DNA of 5,236 bases from an uncultured Acetobacteraceae bacterium. Its GTDB lineage: Bacteria; Pseudomonadota; Alphaproteobacteria; Acetobacterales; Acetobacteraceae. Where the stretch lies: NCBI GenBank assembly GCA_937930165.1, contig CALGVL010000110.1:1-5236 (forward strand), in the 5' to 3' direction. How positions within the stretch are numbered: position 1 is the stretch's first letter; the number at the start of each line of letters is the position of its first letter. The notes under the pieces are model-generated. The model did no database searches. It worked only from the letters and a program-made list of their open reading frames with translations, and had not been told where the DNA came from. This document shows, piece after piece, positions 1 to 5,236 of this stretch. Both the position numbers and the translations under genes were made by a program.

Positions 1-476
1 GCCGCCACCGCCTCGGCATGCGCCGCCAGGTGCGCGGCGCCCGGCGCCTCCGCCTCGGACAGGGTCCGCCAGACATTCCGCTGCAGGGCGGCGGCAAGGG
101 CGGGGCGGTCGCCGGCATCCAGCGCCGCCTCATAGGCGCGGGCACGGCCATGGAAGGCCTCCCACATCTGCCTGACGCGCTTGCCGACGGACAGGTCCCC
201 CACCCCCATCTCCCGCAGGTTCACATCCATGTCGGCGAACATGGCGTCGAAGACCGCCTGGGCCAATTGCGCTCCGCGCGGGTCGGGGTCCTGGCGCAGC
301 CGGCGGATCAGCAGCGCCACATGCAGCCCGACCAGGTCGAAGCGGCCGTCCAGGCTGTCCGGTACGCCGAGGGCGCTGAAGAACCAGGGGTTGCGGGCCG
401 CGGCGACGGCAGCGCCATAGAGGACGAAGCCGGGGCGCTCCAGCGGCTTGCGGCGAAACAGGGCGAGCAGGCCCAT
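1..476 (-). CDS. Ubiquinol-cytochrome c chaperone family protein (CBP3-like), 3' end beyond the left edge
   Basis: Members of this family, related to mitochondrial Cbp3/UQCC1, assist assembly or maturation of the cytochrome bc1 complex (established for the family, mainly from eukaryotes). Reading leftwards from the ATG at 474-476 gives 158 codons with no stop before the edge. It opens with MGLLALFRRKPLERPGFVLY, followed by an alanine-rich stretch and NPWFF (about residues 29-33). The family signature comes next: DGRFDLVGLHVALL (43-56), FDAMFADMD (76-84) and LREMGVGDLSVGKRVRQM (87-104), then an aromatic and alanine-rich helix. Bacterial members are usually somewhat longer than what is visible, so only the C-terminal tail should be missing. 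An in-frame ATG at 549-551 would add 25 residues, poorly matching the usual start. I prefer 476 because AAGGA lies 10 bases upstream and the family similarity starts there. Transcription diverges from bamE. The family call is firm; the precise role in bacteria is less well established. Confidence 0.87.
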   Translation of the reverse strand, partial: MGLLALFRRKPLERPGFVLYGAAVAAARNPWFFSALGVPDSLDGRFDLVGLHVALLIRRLRQDPDPRGAQLAQAVFDAMFADMDVNLREMGVGDLSVGKRVRQMWEAFHGRARAYEAALDAGDRPALAAALQRNVWRTLSEAEAPGAAHLAAHAEAVA

Positions 477-486
477 CGGGCAGCGA

Positions 487-491
487 TCCTT
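487..491 (-). promoter_or_regulatory. Shine-Dalgarno site of the chaperone gene
   Basis: On the minus strand AAGGA sits 10 bases before the ATG at 474-476. It supports that start over the longer in-frame alternative at 549-551, which has no comparable purine-rich site at a suitable distance. Confidence 0.45.
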
Positions 492-524
492 CGGCCAGTG
501 GGAGAGGCGCCAGGCGGCAGCGCG

Positions 525-590
525 GTTGACCCTGCCGCGGCAAACTGGCATTCGCTTTGAGAGATGGATCACCCTTCCTGCCCGGTCAAC
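525..590. promoter_or_regulatory. Candidate overlapping divergent promoters in a 7-base inverted repeat
   Basis: GTTGACC at 525-531 and its exact reverse complement GGTCAAC at 584-590 flank 52 bases. TTGACC resembles an alphaproteobacterial -35 element on each strand: the left copy points towards bamE, the right copy towards the chaperone gene. At a 17-base spacing the -10 positions (549-554 on plus, 561-566 on minus) match the consensus poorly, at about two of six positions. These would be weak or activator-dependent promoters, or the repeat could instead be a regulator-binding site. Inference only. Confidence 0.25.
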
Positions 591-593
591 GCG

Positions 594-665
594 ATGCCCC
601 AGCGCGCTTCCAGGTTCCGGGCCGCCGCCCTGGCCCTGCCCGCCCTGCTCCTGCTCTCCGCCTGC
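594..665 (+). other. BamE lipoprotein signal peptide and lipobox
   Basis: Codons 1-23 encode a type II signal peptide with four arginines in its n-region and an Ala/Leu core. The lipobox L-S-A-C ends at the cysteine codon 663-665, the expected site of lipidation and SPase II cleavage. Residues +2 and +3 are Ser and Phe, with no Asp at +2, which fits onward transport to the outer membrane by Lol. Confidence 0.85.
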
Positions 666-1082
666 AGCTTCTTCGAGGCGCCGGAAATCGCGCGCGGCAA
701 CCGCGTGACCGACGACCAGTTGCAGGAGATCGTTCCGGGCGTCCAGACCAAGGCCGATGTGCAGACCCTGCTCGGCTCGCCGACCCAGACCAGCACCTTC
801 GGCGATGAGGAGTGGTACTACATCAGCAGCAAGACCCGGGAGCGCCCGGGGCGCCAGCTTGCCGTGGCCGAACAGCAGACGGTTGTGGTGGCCTTCGACC
901 GGAACGGCGTGGTCCGGGGAGTCCGCAAGGTGACGGAGGCCGATGGCCAGCCGCTCATCATGGTGCAGCGCGAGACGCCAGTGCCGGGCAACAACCAGAC
1001 ATTGCTGCAGGCCCTGTTCGGCAATGTCGGCCGGTTCGGCCCCGTCCCCAGCACCCAGCCGGGCCCCGGCACCACCCAGTAG
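594..1082 (+). CDS. bamE: Outer-membrane protein assembly factor BamE (SmpA/OmlA lipoprotein)
   Basis: BamE is a small outer-membrane lipoprotein of the BAM complex, where it supports BamA/BamD function in folding beta-barrel proteins. From ATG 594 the product is 162 residues. It has a basic n-region (MPQRASRFR), a hydrophobic core and the lipobox LSAC, with Cys24 as the predicted lipidation site. The SmpA/OmlA fold follows: RGNRVTDDQLQEIVPGVQTK (about 34-53), DVQTLLGSPTQTSTF (55-69), the EEWYYIS core (72-78) and a strand TVVVAFDRNGVVRGV. The tail, with the NVGRFG motif and a Pro/Gly/Thr-rich end, is typical of alphaproteobacterial members and longer than in E. coli BamE. An in-frame ATG at 564 adds MDHPSCPVNA, but that gives an unusually long signal peptide and would leave almost no upstream region. 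Neither start has a convincing Shine-Dalgarno site, so the start stays uncertain. Confidence 0.9.
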   Translation: MPQRASRFRAAALALPALLLLSACSFFEAPEIARGNRVTDDQLQEIVPGVQTKADVQTLLGSPTQTSTFGDEEWYYISSKTRERPGRQLAVAEQQTVVVAFDRNGVVRGVRKVTEADGQPLIMVQRETPVPGNNQTLLQALFGNVGRFGPVPSTQPGPGTTQ

Positions 1083-1192
1083 CCTCCAGGGCGGGACCAG
1101 GATCGGCAAGTCATCGGGCCACCGCTCGGCGCCCCTGCCAGGACAGGATCGCTATCATAGGCGGGGAATCCGCGGCGCCGTCCTGCCCTGCT
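1083..1192. other. Convergent intergenic gap without a clear terminator
   Basis: These 110 bases separate the converging ends of bamE and thiL. I see no stem followed by a T-run on either strand. A 7-base inverted repeat (CGGCGCC at 1127-1133, GGCGCCG at 1174-1180) and a 6-base one (CAGGAC at 1139-1144, GTCCTG at 1180-1185) have loops of 35-40 bases and compete for the same bases. Transcription may end by Rho or by a terminator that I cannot recognise. Confidence 0.4.
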
Positions 1193-2179
1193 TCAGAAGT
1201 GGCTCCATCCCCCCTTGGGCAGCCTGAGCGGCACTCCGCTCTCGCCGAGCACCCGGACCTCCGCCGGCCCCTCAGCGAACCACCCGATCCGCGTCACCGC
1301 CACGCCGGCAGCCGCGCCCCGGGCCAGTACCGCCGCCTCCTGGTCCGGCGGCGCGGCGAAGAGCAGTTCGTAATCGTCGCCTCCGGTCAGCACCAGCGGC
1401 AGCAGGGATGGATCGGCCGTGACCGCGGCGCGCGCGGCGGGGGAGAGCGGCACGGCCGCGGCCTCCAGCACTGCGCCGCAGCCGCCCGCCCGGCAGAGAT
1501 GGCCAAGATCCTGCGCCAGCCCGTCCGAGACATCCATGGCCGCCCGCGCCAGCCCCGCCAGCGCCATGCCCAGGGCAAGCCGCGGCTGCGGCAGGCGGTA
1601 GCGACGGGCGAGATGCCCCTCGGCATCGGACGCCAGCCTGCCCTGCAGGACACGCAGGCCGAGCGCGCCATCGCCGATCGTGCCGGACACCCAGATCGCG
1701 TCGCCCGGCCGCGCTCCCTGCCGCCGAAGCGCTGCCCCGGCCGGCACGGTGCCAAGGATGGTGAGCGACAGGGTAATCGGTCCCGGCGTGGAAACGGTGT
1801 CGCCACCCAGCACGGAAATCCCGAATTCCGCCTGGTCGGCAGCCAGCCCGGCGGCGAAGCCAGCGATCCAGGCATCGGGCGTGCCCCTGGGCAGGGCCGT
1901 GGTCATCAGATAGCCGAGCGGCGCCGCCCCCATCGCCGCGAGGTCGGACAGGTTCACCCGCAGCAGCTTGCGGCCAACCATCTCCGGCGGGTCGTCGGGC
2001 AGGAAATGCCCCCCGGCCACCATCGCGTCGGCGGACAGGACAAGCTGCCGGCCGGCGGGTATGCCCAGCACGGCGGCATCATCCAGCAGATCCAGCGCGC
2101 CAGGGCCGGCGAGCTGGCGGAAATGCCGGGCGATGAGAGCGAATTCCGGCGGAAGGGATGACCCGCCCCTGCCCGGCAT
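1193..2179 (-). CDS. thiL: Thiamine-monophosphate kinase
   Basis: ThiL phosphorylates thiamine monophosphate with ATP to thiamine diphosphate, the last step of thiamine cofactor synthesis, in the cytoplasm. The 328-residue product is a normal family length. It belongs to the PurM/AIR-synthase-like superfamily: an N-terminal half binding ATP and Mg2+ at acidic loops, and a C-terminal half completing the fold. Visible motifs are LLDDAAVL (31-38), SADAMVAGGHFLPD (49-62), VNLSDLAAMGA (75-85), LGGDTV (124-129), DVSDGLAQDLGHL (216-228) and TGGDDYELLF (265-274). These acidic and glycine positions line up well with E. coli ThiL. The ATG lies 3 bases beyond the nusB stop and lacks an evident Shine-Dalgarno site, so translation is probably coupled to nusB. 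No other thiamine gene is visible; the pairing with ribH-nusB is a common arrangement in Proteobacteria. It is the last gene of the operon here. Confidence 0.95.
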   Translation of the reverse strand: MPGRGGSSLPPEFALIARHFRQLAGPGALDLLDDAAVLGIPAGRQLVLSADAMVAGGHFLPDDPPEMVGRKLLRVNLSDLAAMGAAPLGYLMTTALPRGTPDAWIAGFAAGLAADQAEFGISVLGGDTVSTPGPITLSLTILGTVPAGAALRRQGARPGDAIWVSGTIGDGALGLRVLQGRLASDAEGHLARRYRLPQPRLALGMALAGLARAAMDVSDGLAQDLGHLCRAGGCGAVLEAAAVPLSPAARAAVTADPSLLPLVLTGGDDYELLFAAPPDQEAAVLARGAAAGVAVTRIGWFAEGPAEVRVLGESGVPLRLPKGGWSHF

Positions 2180-2182
2180 GTC

Positions 2183-2704
2183 TCAGACGCCAGAGCGGCG
2201 CGGCGCGCCGGTGAATTCCTCGGGCCGCAGGGTGCGGGCCATGGCGTCCAGCACGCCATTGGCGAAGCGCGGCTCCTCGCCGCTGAAGAATCCGTGCGCG
2301 ATATCCAGGTATTCGTTGATGACGACCCGCGCCGGCGGCTCCTTGCCGCCCCAGAGTTCGGCGCAGGCGGCGCGCAGCAGCGCCCGCAGCACCGGATCAA
2401 GCCGGGGCAGCGGCCAGTCCGGATCCAGATGGCCGGCGACGAGGCTATCCACCGTCTCCCCGTTCTGCGCCGCCTTGCGAACGATGGCGGCAAAGAGCGG
2501 GATGTCGGCTTCCGGCACGCGCCCTTCCTCGAAGCCGCCGAGCCCTGGCAAGTTGCCGATGCGGTGGCGGATGAACTGGTCGATCACGGCCTCGGCCGCC
2601 TCGCCGGTATGCTCACTCTGGTAGAGGGCCTGCACCGCGGCGACGCGGGCCCCGGTGCGCGGCCGGCCGCGCGGCTTCTGCGCCGGTTTTCGCGTGCCGC
2701 TCAT
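2183..2704 (-). CDS. nusB: Transcription antitermination factor NusB
   Basis: NusB pairs with NusE (ribosomal protein S10), binds boxA RNA and supports antitermination, mainly of rRNA operons. The 173-residue product starts with a basic, Pro/Lys/Arg-rich leader (SGTRKPAQKPRGRPRTG). That leader runs directly into the conserved first helix ARVAAVQALYQSE (19-31). Further family features are the DWPLPRLDPVLRALLRAA segment (96-113) and the C-terminal VINEYLDIAHGFFSGEEPRF (128-147) followed by ANGVLDAMAR (148-157). Together these make the usual all-helical NusB/RsmB fold. It is slightly longer than E. coli NusB because of the leader and an insert around residues 49-66. The ATG at 2702-2704 overlaps the ribH stop in an ATGA junction. 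An open frame continues upstream to 2935 but lies inside ribH and shows no NusB similarity, so the short start is preferred. Confidence 0.95.
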   Translation of the reverse strand: MSGTRKPAQKPRGRPRTGARVAAVQALYQSEHTGEAAEAVIDQFIRHRIGNLPGLGGFEEGRVPEADIPLFAAIVRKAAQNGETVDSLVAGHLDPDWPLPRLDPVLRALLRAACAELWGGKEPPARVVINEYLDIAHGFFSGEEPRFANGVLDAMARTLRPEEFTGAPRRSGV

Positions 2705-3186
2705 GCCAAGCCCCACCGGCGCCGGAGCGCCACTTGGCCGAGCAGCGCATGCGCCGCCTCGGCCCCCTTGTTCATGCGGTCGTCGGAGGAACGGGCGATA
2801 GCCTGGGCCAGCGTATCGACGGTCAGCAGGCCGAAGCCGATGGCGATGCCGGTTTCCGCGCTGATCGCCATGATGCCGTGGCAGACGGCGTCGCAGATGA
2901 AGTCGTAGTGGTCCGTCTCGCCCTTCACCACGCAACCCAGGATCAGGAAACCGTCATAGCGCGCGCCGTTCTGCGTCAGCGCCATGCGCAGCGCCGCCGG
3001 CAATTCGAAAGCGCCGGCCACGTCCACCACCTCGGCGGTCGCACCGACCTCGGCGAAAACCGCCTCGGCGCCGCGGCGCATGCCGCTCACCACCTGTTCG
3101 TAATAGGGCGCCTGGATTACCAGCAGCCGCGGCGGCGGCCCCGGAATCCGGCGCGCCGCGCGTTCCGGCGCGTCAATCGTGCTCAT
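2701..3186 (-). CDS. ribH: 6,7-dimethyl-8-ribityllumazine synthase
   Basis: RibH condenses 5-amino-6-ribitylamino-uracil with 3,4-dihydroxy-2-butanone 4-phosphate to 6,7-dimethyl-8-ribityllumazine, the penultimate riboflavin step. The 161-residue product is a normal length. It shows RLLVIQAPYYEQV (20-32) as the first strand and substrate loop, VAGAFELP (56-63), and GCVVKGETDHYDFICDAVCHGI (84 onwards) with the likely catalytic His93. GFGLLTVDTLAQA follows, then an RMNKGAEAA segment near the C-terminus. The common phosphate-binding end RAGTKAGNKG is not present in that form; alphaproteobacterial enzymes often have a D-x-NKG/DKG variant, so I read this as a lineage trait, not damage. The ATG is 2 bases after the ribBX stop, and GGAAGGA about 12 bases upstream can serve as Shine-Dalgarno. 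Oligomer type (pentamer, decamer or 60-mer) cannot be read from the sequence. Confidence 0.95.
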   Translation of the reverse strand: MSTIDAPERAARRIPGPPPRLLVIQAPYYEQVVSGMRRGAEAVFAEVGATAEVVDVAGAFELPAALRMALTQNGARYDGFLILGCVVKGETDHYDFICDAVCHGIMAISAETGIAIGFGLLTVDTLAQAIARSSDDRMNKGAEAAHALLGQVALRRRWGLA

Positions 3187-3188
3187 CT

Positions 3189-4349
3189 TCAGATGTTTTC
3201 CTTCCGGACCAGCGGCAGCGTCTCCAGGACGCGGAGGCCGTAGCCCTCAAGCCCCACGACGGGGCGCGGGTTGTTAGAGAGGCGGATCATGTCCCGTACG
3301 CCGAGATCCGTCAGGATCTGCGCGCCGATGCCATAGTCCCGGATCTCCGGCGGCGGCACGCGCTTGTCGCGGCCGCGGCTGATCTGCTCACTCATATTGG
3401 TCGGGCGCCAGTCGCGGATCACGACCACCACACCGCGCCCGGCCTCCTCGATCATGCGCATCGCGTCATGCAGGTCACGCGTGCCGGTGCCGAGGATGAT
3501 GTCGTGCATCAGGTTGGCGGCATGCATGCGGACATGCACCGGACCGGGTGCGGTGACATCGCCCTTCACCAGCGCCAGGTGCTCGCCATATTCCAGCGTG
3601 TTGGTATAGACGATCAGGTGCCAGTCGCCGCCGATCGGGTGGTGGATCTGGCCCTCCGTCACCCGACGCACCAGGCGTTCGGTCCGCCGGCGATGCGCGA
3701 TCAGGTCGGCGATGGTGCCGAGCTTCAGCCCATGCCGCTGCGCGAAGGCCACCAGGTCCGGCATGCGGGCCATGCTGCCGTCGTCATTCATGATCTCGCA
3801 GATCACGCCGGCCGGGTTCAGCCCGGCGAGACGAGCGAAATCCACGGCGGCTTCCGTATGCCCGGCGCGGATCAGCGTGCCGCCGTCCCGCGCCATCAGC
3901 GGAAAGACATGGCCGGGGGTGACGATATGCTCCCGCCCCATCTCCGGATTGATCGCCACGGCGACGGTATGCGCCCGGTCGGCGGCGGAGATGCCGGTGG
4001 TGACGCCGTCCCGCGCCTCGATGGAGACGGTGAAGGCGGTCTGGTGCCGCGTGCCGTTGGAGGCCGCCATGAGCGGCAGGCCGAGCTGCTCCACCCGGTG
4101 CCTGGTCAAGGCCAGGCAGATCAGGCCGCGCGCATGCTTGGCCATGAAATTGATGGCGTCCGGCGTGGCGAATTGGGCGGGGATGACCAGGTCGCCCTCA
4201 TTCTCGCGGTCCTCGTCATCCACCAGGATGAACATGCGGCCGCGCTTCGCCTCCTCGATCAGCTCCTCGGTGGGCGAGATGAAATCGGCGAAGTTGACGC
4301 GCTGCGGCGACGAGGCCTCGCCGGTCTGGAGCGTGCTGCCGGCAGTCAT
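3189..4349 (-). CDS. ribB: 3,4-dihydroxy-2-butanone-4-phosphate synthase fused to a degenerate GTP cyclohydrolase II-like domain (RibBX type)
   Basis: The N-terminal domain (about 18-220) converts ribulose 5-phosphate to formate and 3,4-dihydroxy-2-butanone 4-phosphate, the four-carbon precursor used by RibH. Its hallmarks are intact: the acidic metal loop DDEDRENEGD (44-53), TAFTVSIEARDGVTTGISAADR (104-125), TPGHVFPL (144-151), RAGHTEAAVDFARLAG (161-176) and CEIMNDDGSMAR (184-195). The C-terminal domain (about 226-386) has the overall GTP cyclohydrolase II layout and a well-kept tail (RDYGIGAQILTDLGV, NNPRPVVGLEGYG). However, no cysteine remains where the three zinc ligands belong, and the QEGRG-type active-site segment is replaced by DWRPTNMSEQ. 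The domain should therefore not act as GTP cyclohydrolase II. Automatic annotation would probably say RibBA; RibBX is better. The ATG overlaps the ribE stop (ATGA), with GAGGG 10 bases upstream. Confidence 0.93.
   Translation of the reverse strand: MTAGSTLQTGEASSPQRVNFADFISPTEELIEEAKRGRMFILVDDEDRENEGDLVIPAQFATPDAINFMAKHARGLICLALTRHRVEQLGLPLMAASNGTRHQTAFTVSIEARDGVTTGISAADRAHTVAVAINPEMGREHIVTPGHVFPLMARDGGTLIRAGHTEAAVDFARLAGLNPAGVICEIMNDDGSMARMPDLVAFAQRHGLKLGTIADLIAHRRRTERLVRRVTEGQIHHPIGGDWHLIVYTNTLEYGEHLALVKGDVTAPGPVHVRMHAANLMHDIILGTGTRDLHDAMRMIEEAGRGVVVVIRDWRPTNMSEQISRGRDKRVPPPEIRDYGIGAQILTDLGVRDMIRLSNNPRPVVGLEGYGLRVLETLPLVRKENI
3192..3674 (-). other. Degenerate GTP cyclohydrolase II-like (RibX) domain of the fusion
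   Basis: Codons about 226-386 of the fusion. In active RibA a motif of the type HSEC...RCDCG supplies three zinc-binding cysteines (Cys54, Cys65 and Cys67 in E. coli). Here the aligned stretch reads VHVRMHAANLMHDIILGTGT (271-290), with Asn279 near the first cysteine position and no cysteine anywhere in the domain. The frame is unbroken and the C-terminal motifs are conserved, so the domain appears to be under selection for some other role. Its function is unknown to me. Confidence 0.8.
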
Positions 4350-4957
4350 AGATTCGTTTCCCTCAGTCGCGCGACATAGCGCGCCAGCATGTCGATCTCG
4401 ATGTTCACCAGCGCGCCCGGCTGCAAAGTGCCGAAGGTGGTGACGGCGGCGGTGTGCGGGATGATGTTGACCCCGAACTCCTCGCCGTCAACCTCGTTCA
4501 CCGTCAGCGAGACGCCGTCGATGGCGATGGAGCCCTTTGGCGCGACATAGCGCGCCAGGCCCGGCGGCAGGCGGAACCGCCAACGCACCGAGCCATTCTC
4601 CGGTACCGCCGACAGCACCTCCGCCACCCCGTCCACATGGCCGGAGACGAGATGCCCGCCCAGCTCGTCCCCCATGCGCAGGGAACGCTCCAGGTTGACG
4701 CGGCTGCCCGGGTGCAGCCGGCCGAGCGTGGTCTTGGACAGCGTCTCCGCCGAAGCGTCCACGGCGAACCAGTCGCCGCCCAGATCGACCGCCGTGAGGC
4801 AGCAGCCCGAACAGGCGATGGAGGCGCCGATGACGGCCGGCTGGGGCTGCGCCAGGAAGGCCGGCGAGGTGCCGATGACGAGGCGCATGTCCTGCCCCTC
4901 GCCGATCGGCTGCACCTCCCGCACCGTGCCGAGGTCGGTCACGATCCCGGTGAACAT
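4346..4957 (-). CDS. ribE: Riboflavin synthase, alpha subunit
   Basis: Riboflavin synthase dismutates two 6,7-dimethyl-8-ribityllumazine molecules to riboflavin and the pyrimidine substrate of RibH. The 203-residue product is of normal length and has the typical two lumazine-binding barrel repeats. The first repeat holds the start MFTGIV, SIACSGCCLTAVD (46-58), FAVDASAETL (64-73) and LGRLHPGSRVNLERSL. The linker GDELGGHLVSGHVDG (96-110) opens the second repeat, which holds KGSIAIDGVSLTV (141-153), FGVNIIPHT (161-169) and LVNIEIDMLARYV near the end. The ATG lies inside the end of ribD, a 19-base overlap in another frame. GAGGA stands only 3 bases before the ATG, a short spacing, so coupling to ribD translation is likely. 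The gene is named ribE in most bacteria and ribC in E. coli. Confidence 0.96.
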   Translation of the reverse strand: MFTGIVTDLGTVREVQPIGEGQDMRLVIGTSPAFLAQPQPAVIGASIACSGCCLTAVDLGGDWFAVDASAETLSKTTLGRLHPGSRVNLERSLRMGDELGGHLVSGHVDGVAEVLSAVPENGSVRWRFRLPPGLARYVAPKGSIAIDGVSLTVNEVDGEEFGVNIIPHTAAVTTFGTLQPGALVNIEIDMLARYVARLRETNL

Positions 4958-5236
4958 GGTTCCTCGCTGTCCTCGCGCTCGAATTCCGTGAGCCAGTCCG
5001 CGCCGACCGGCCGGCTGGCGACCCGCCTGAATCTGGGCATGGCGGAAAGCTCTGCCAGCGGCAAGGGCTGCACCGCGGGCAGCCCGTCCCCGCCCATGAT
5101 GCCGGGGGCGTGGAACCAGGCGATCCGGTCCACCAGCCCGTCCCGGAGCAGCCCGGCGGCCAGCCCGGCGCCGCCTTCCGCCATCACCCGCGTCACCCCG
5201 CGCTGGGCCAGCGCCCCGAGCAGGACCGGCAGGGCC
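4939..5236 (-). CDS. ribD: RibD, C-terminal end of the reductase domain (5' part beyond the right edge)
   Basis: RibD is normally a bifunctional cytoplasmic enzyme. An N-terminal deaminase and a C-terminal NADPH-dependent reductase convert the GTP cyclohydrolase II product to 5-amino-6-ribitylamino-uracil phosphate. Only the last 98 codons are in the window, all from the reductase domain, and the frame stays open to the right edge. Visible are LPVLLGALAQRGVTRVMAEG (first 20 residues), then GGAGLAAGLLRDGLVDRIAWF, typical of the C-terminal strand-helix-strand with its conserved EGG. IMGGDGLPAVQPLPL and the PRFRRVASRPVGADWL end segment follow. Two short candidate starts inside the frame (GTG at 5194-5196 and a nearby ATG) are internal codons, not real starts. 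The 3' end overlaps ribE by 19 bases. Whether the deaminase domain is present cannot be seen. Confidence 0.92.
   Translation of the reverse strand, partial: ALPVLLGALAQRGVTRVMAEGGAGLAAGLLRDGLVDRIAWFHAPGIMGGDGLPAVQPLPLAELSAMPRFRRVASRPVGADWLTEFEREDSEEPCSPGS

Noticed and set aside
130..543. Minus-strand open frame of 137 codons overlapping the chaperone gene
   Set aside because: The neighbouring minus-strand frame carries the clear chaperone signature; this one is Arg/Pro-rich without a motif.
1161..1173. Small hairpin GCGG-GGAAT-CCGC
   Set aside because: A four-pair stem is expected by chance in GC-rich DNA and lacks a T-run.
1127..1185. Inverted repeats in the bamE-thiL gap as a bidirectional terminator
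   Set aside because: Stems are only 6-7 bases with loops of 35-40 bases, they compete with one another and no T-run follows.
812..2161. Long plus-strand open frame of 449 codons across bamE and thiL
   Set aside because: It is an antisense and out-of-frame product of GC-rich codon bias. It crosses the bamE-thiL boundary, lies opposite clear thiL motifs and has low-complexity Arg/Gly/His composition.
2705..2935. Upstream extension of nusB that would make a 250-residue protein
   Set aside because: It lies wholly inside ribH in another frame, is rich in Arg/Gly with no NusB similarity, and the ATGA junction at 2701-2704 gives the normal family start.
3468..4379. Plus-strand open frame of 303 codons opposite ribBX
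   Set aside because: It mirrors third-position GC bias on the strand opposite a well-supported gene and shows no recognisable domain.

Overview
The window is GC-rich and reads as the chromosome of an alphaproteobacterium, most likely an Acetobacteraceae (Roseomonas-like) member. This rests on three things: codons heavily biased to G/C in the third position, the alphaproteobacterial gene order ribD-ribE-ribB(X)-ribH-nusB-thiL, and a bamE divergent from a ubiquinol-cytochrome c chaperone gene. Genus-level placement is inference from remembered family features, not from a search.

Left part (1-1082): two divergent genes share an intergenic region of about 117 bases. The minus-strand gene, cut by the left edge, encodes a CBP3-type ubiquinol-cytochrome c chaperone for cytochrome bc1 assembly. 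The plus-strand gene encodes the outer-membrane lipoprotein BamE. The region between them holds a perfect 7-base inverted repeat whose arms each look like a -35 box.

Right part (1193-5236): six genes run on the minus strand, so transcription goes from the right edge leftwards: ribD (C-terminal end only), ribE, ribBX, ribH, nusB, thiL. The junctions are a 19-base overlap, a 4-base overlap, a 2-base gap, a 4-base overlap and a 3-base gap, which points to one translationally coupled operon. RibD, RibE, the DHBP-synthase domain of RibBX and RibH cover most riboflavin-specific steps. NusB is a transcription antitermination factor. ThiL makes thiamine diphosphate.

The most notable feature is the RibB-RibA-like fusion. 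Its N-terminal 3,4-dihydroxy-2-butanone-4-phosphate synthase domain looks intact. Its C-terminal GTP cyclohydrolase II-like domain lacks all three zinc-ligand cysteines and the QEGRG-type active-site segment. It therefore matches the class described as RibBX, and the organism should need a separate GTP cyclohydrolase II gene elsewhere. I see no mobile element, CRISPR array, RNA gene or wholly new system here; it is a conserved housekeeping region.
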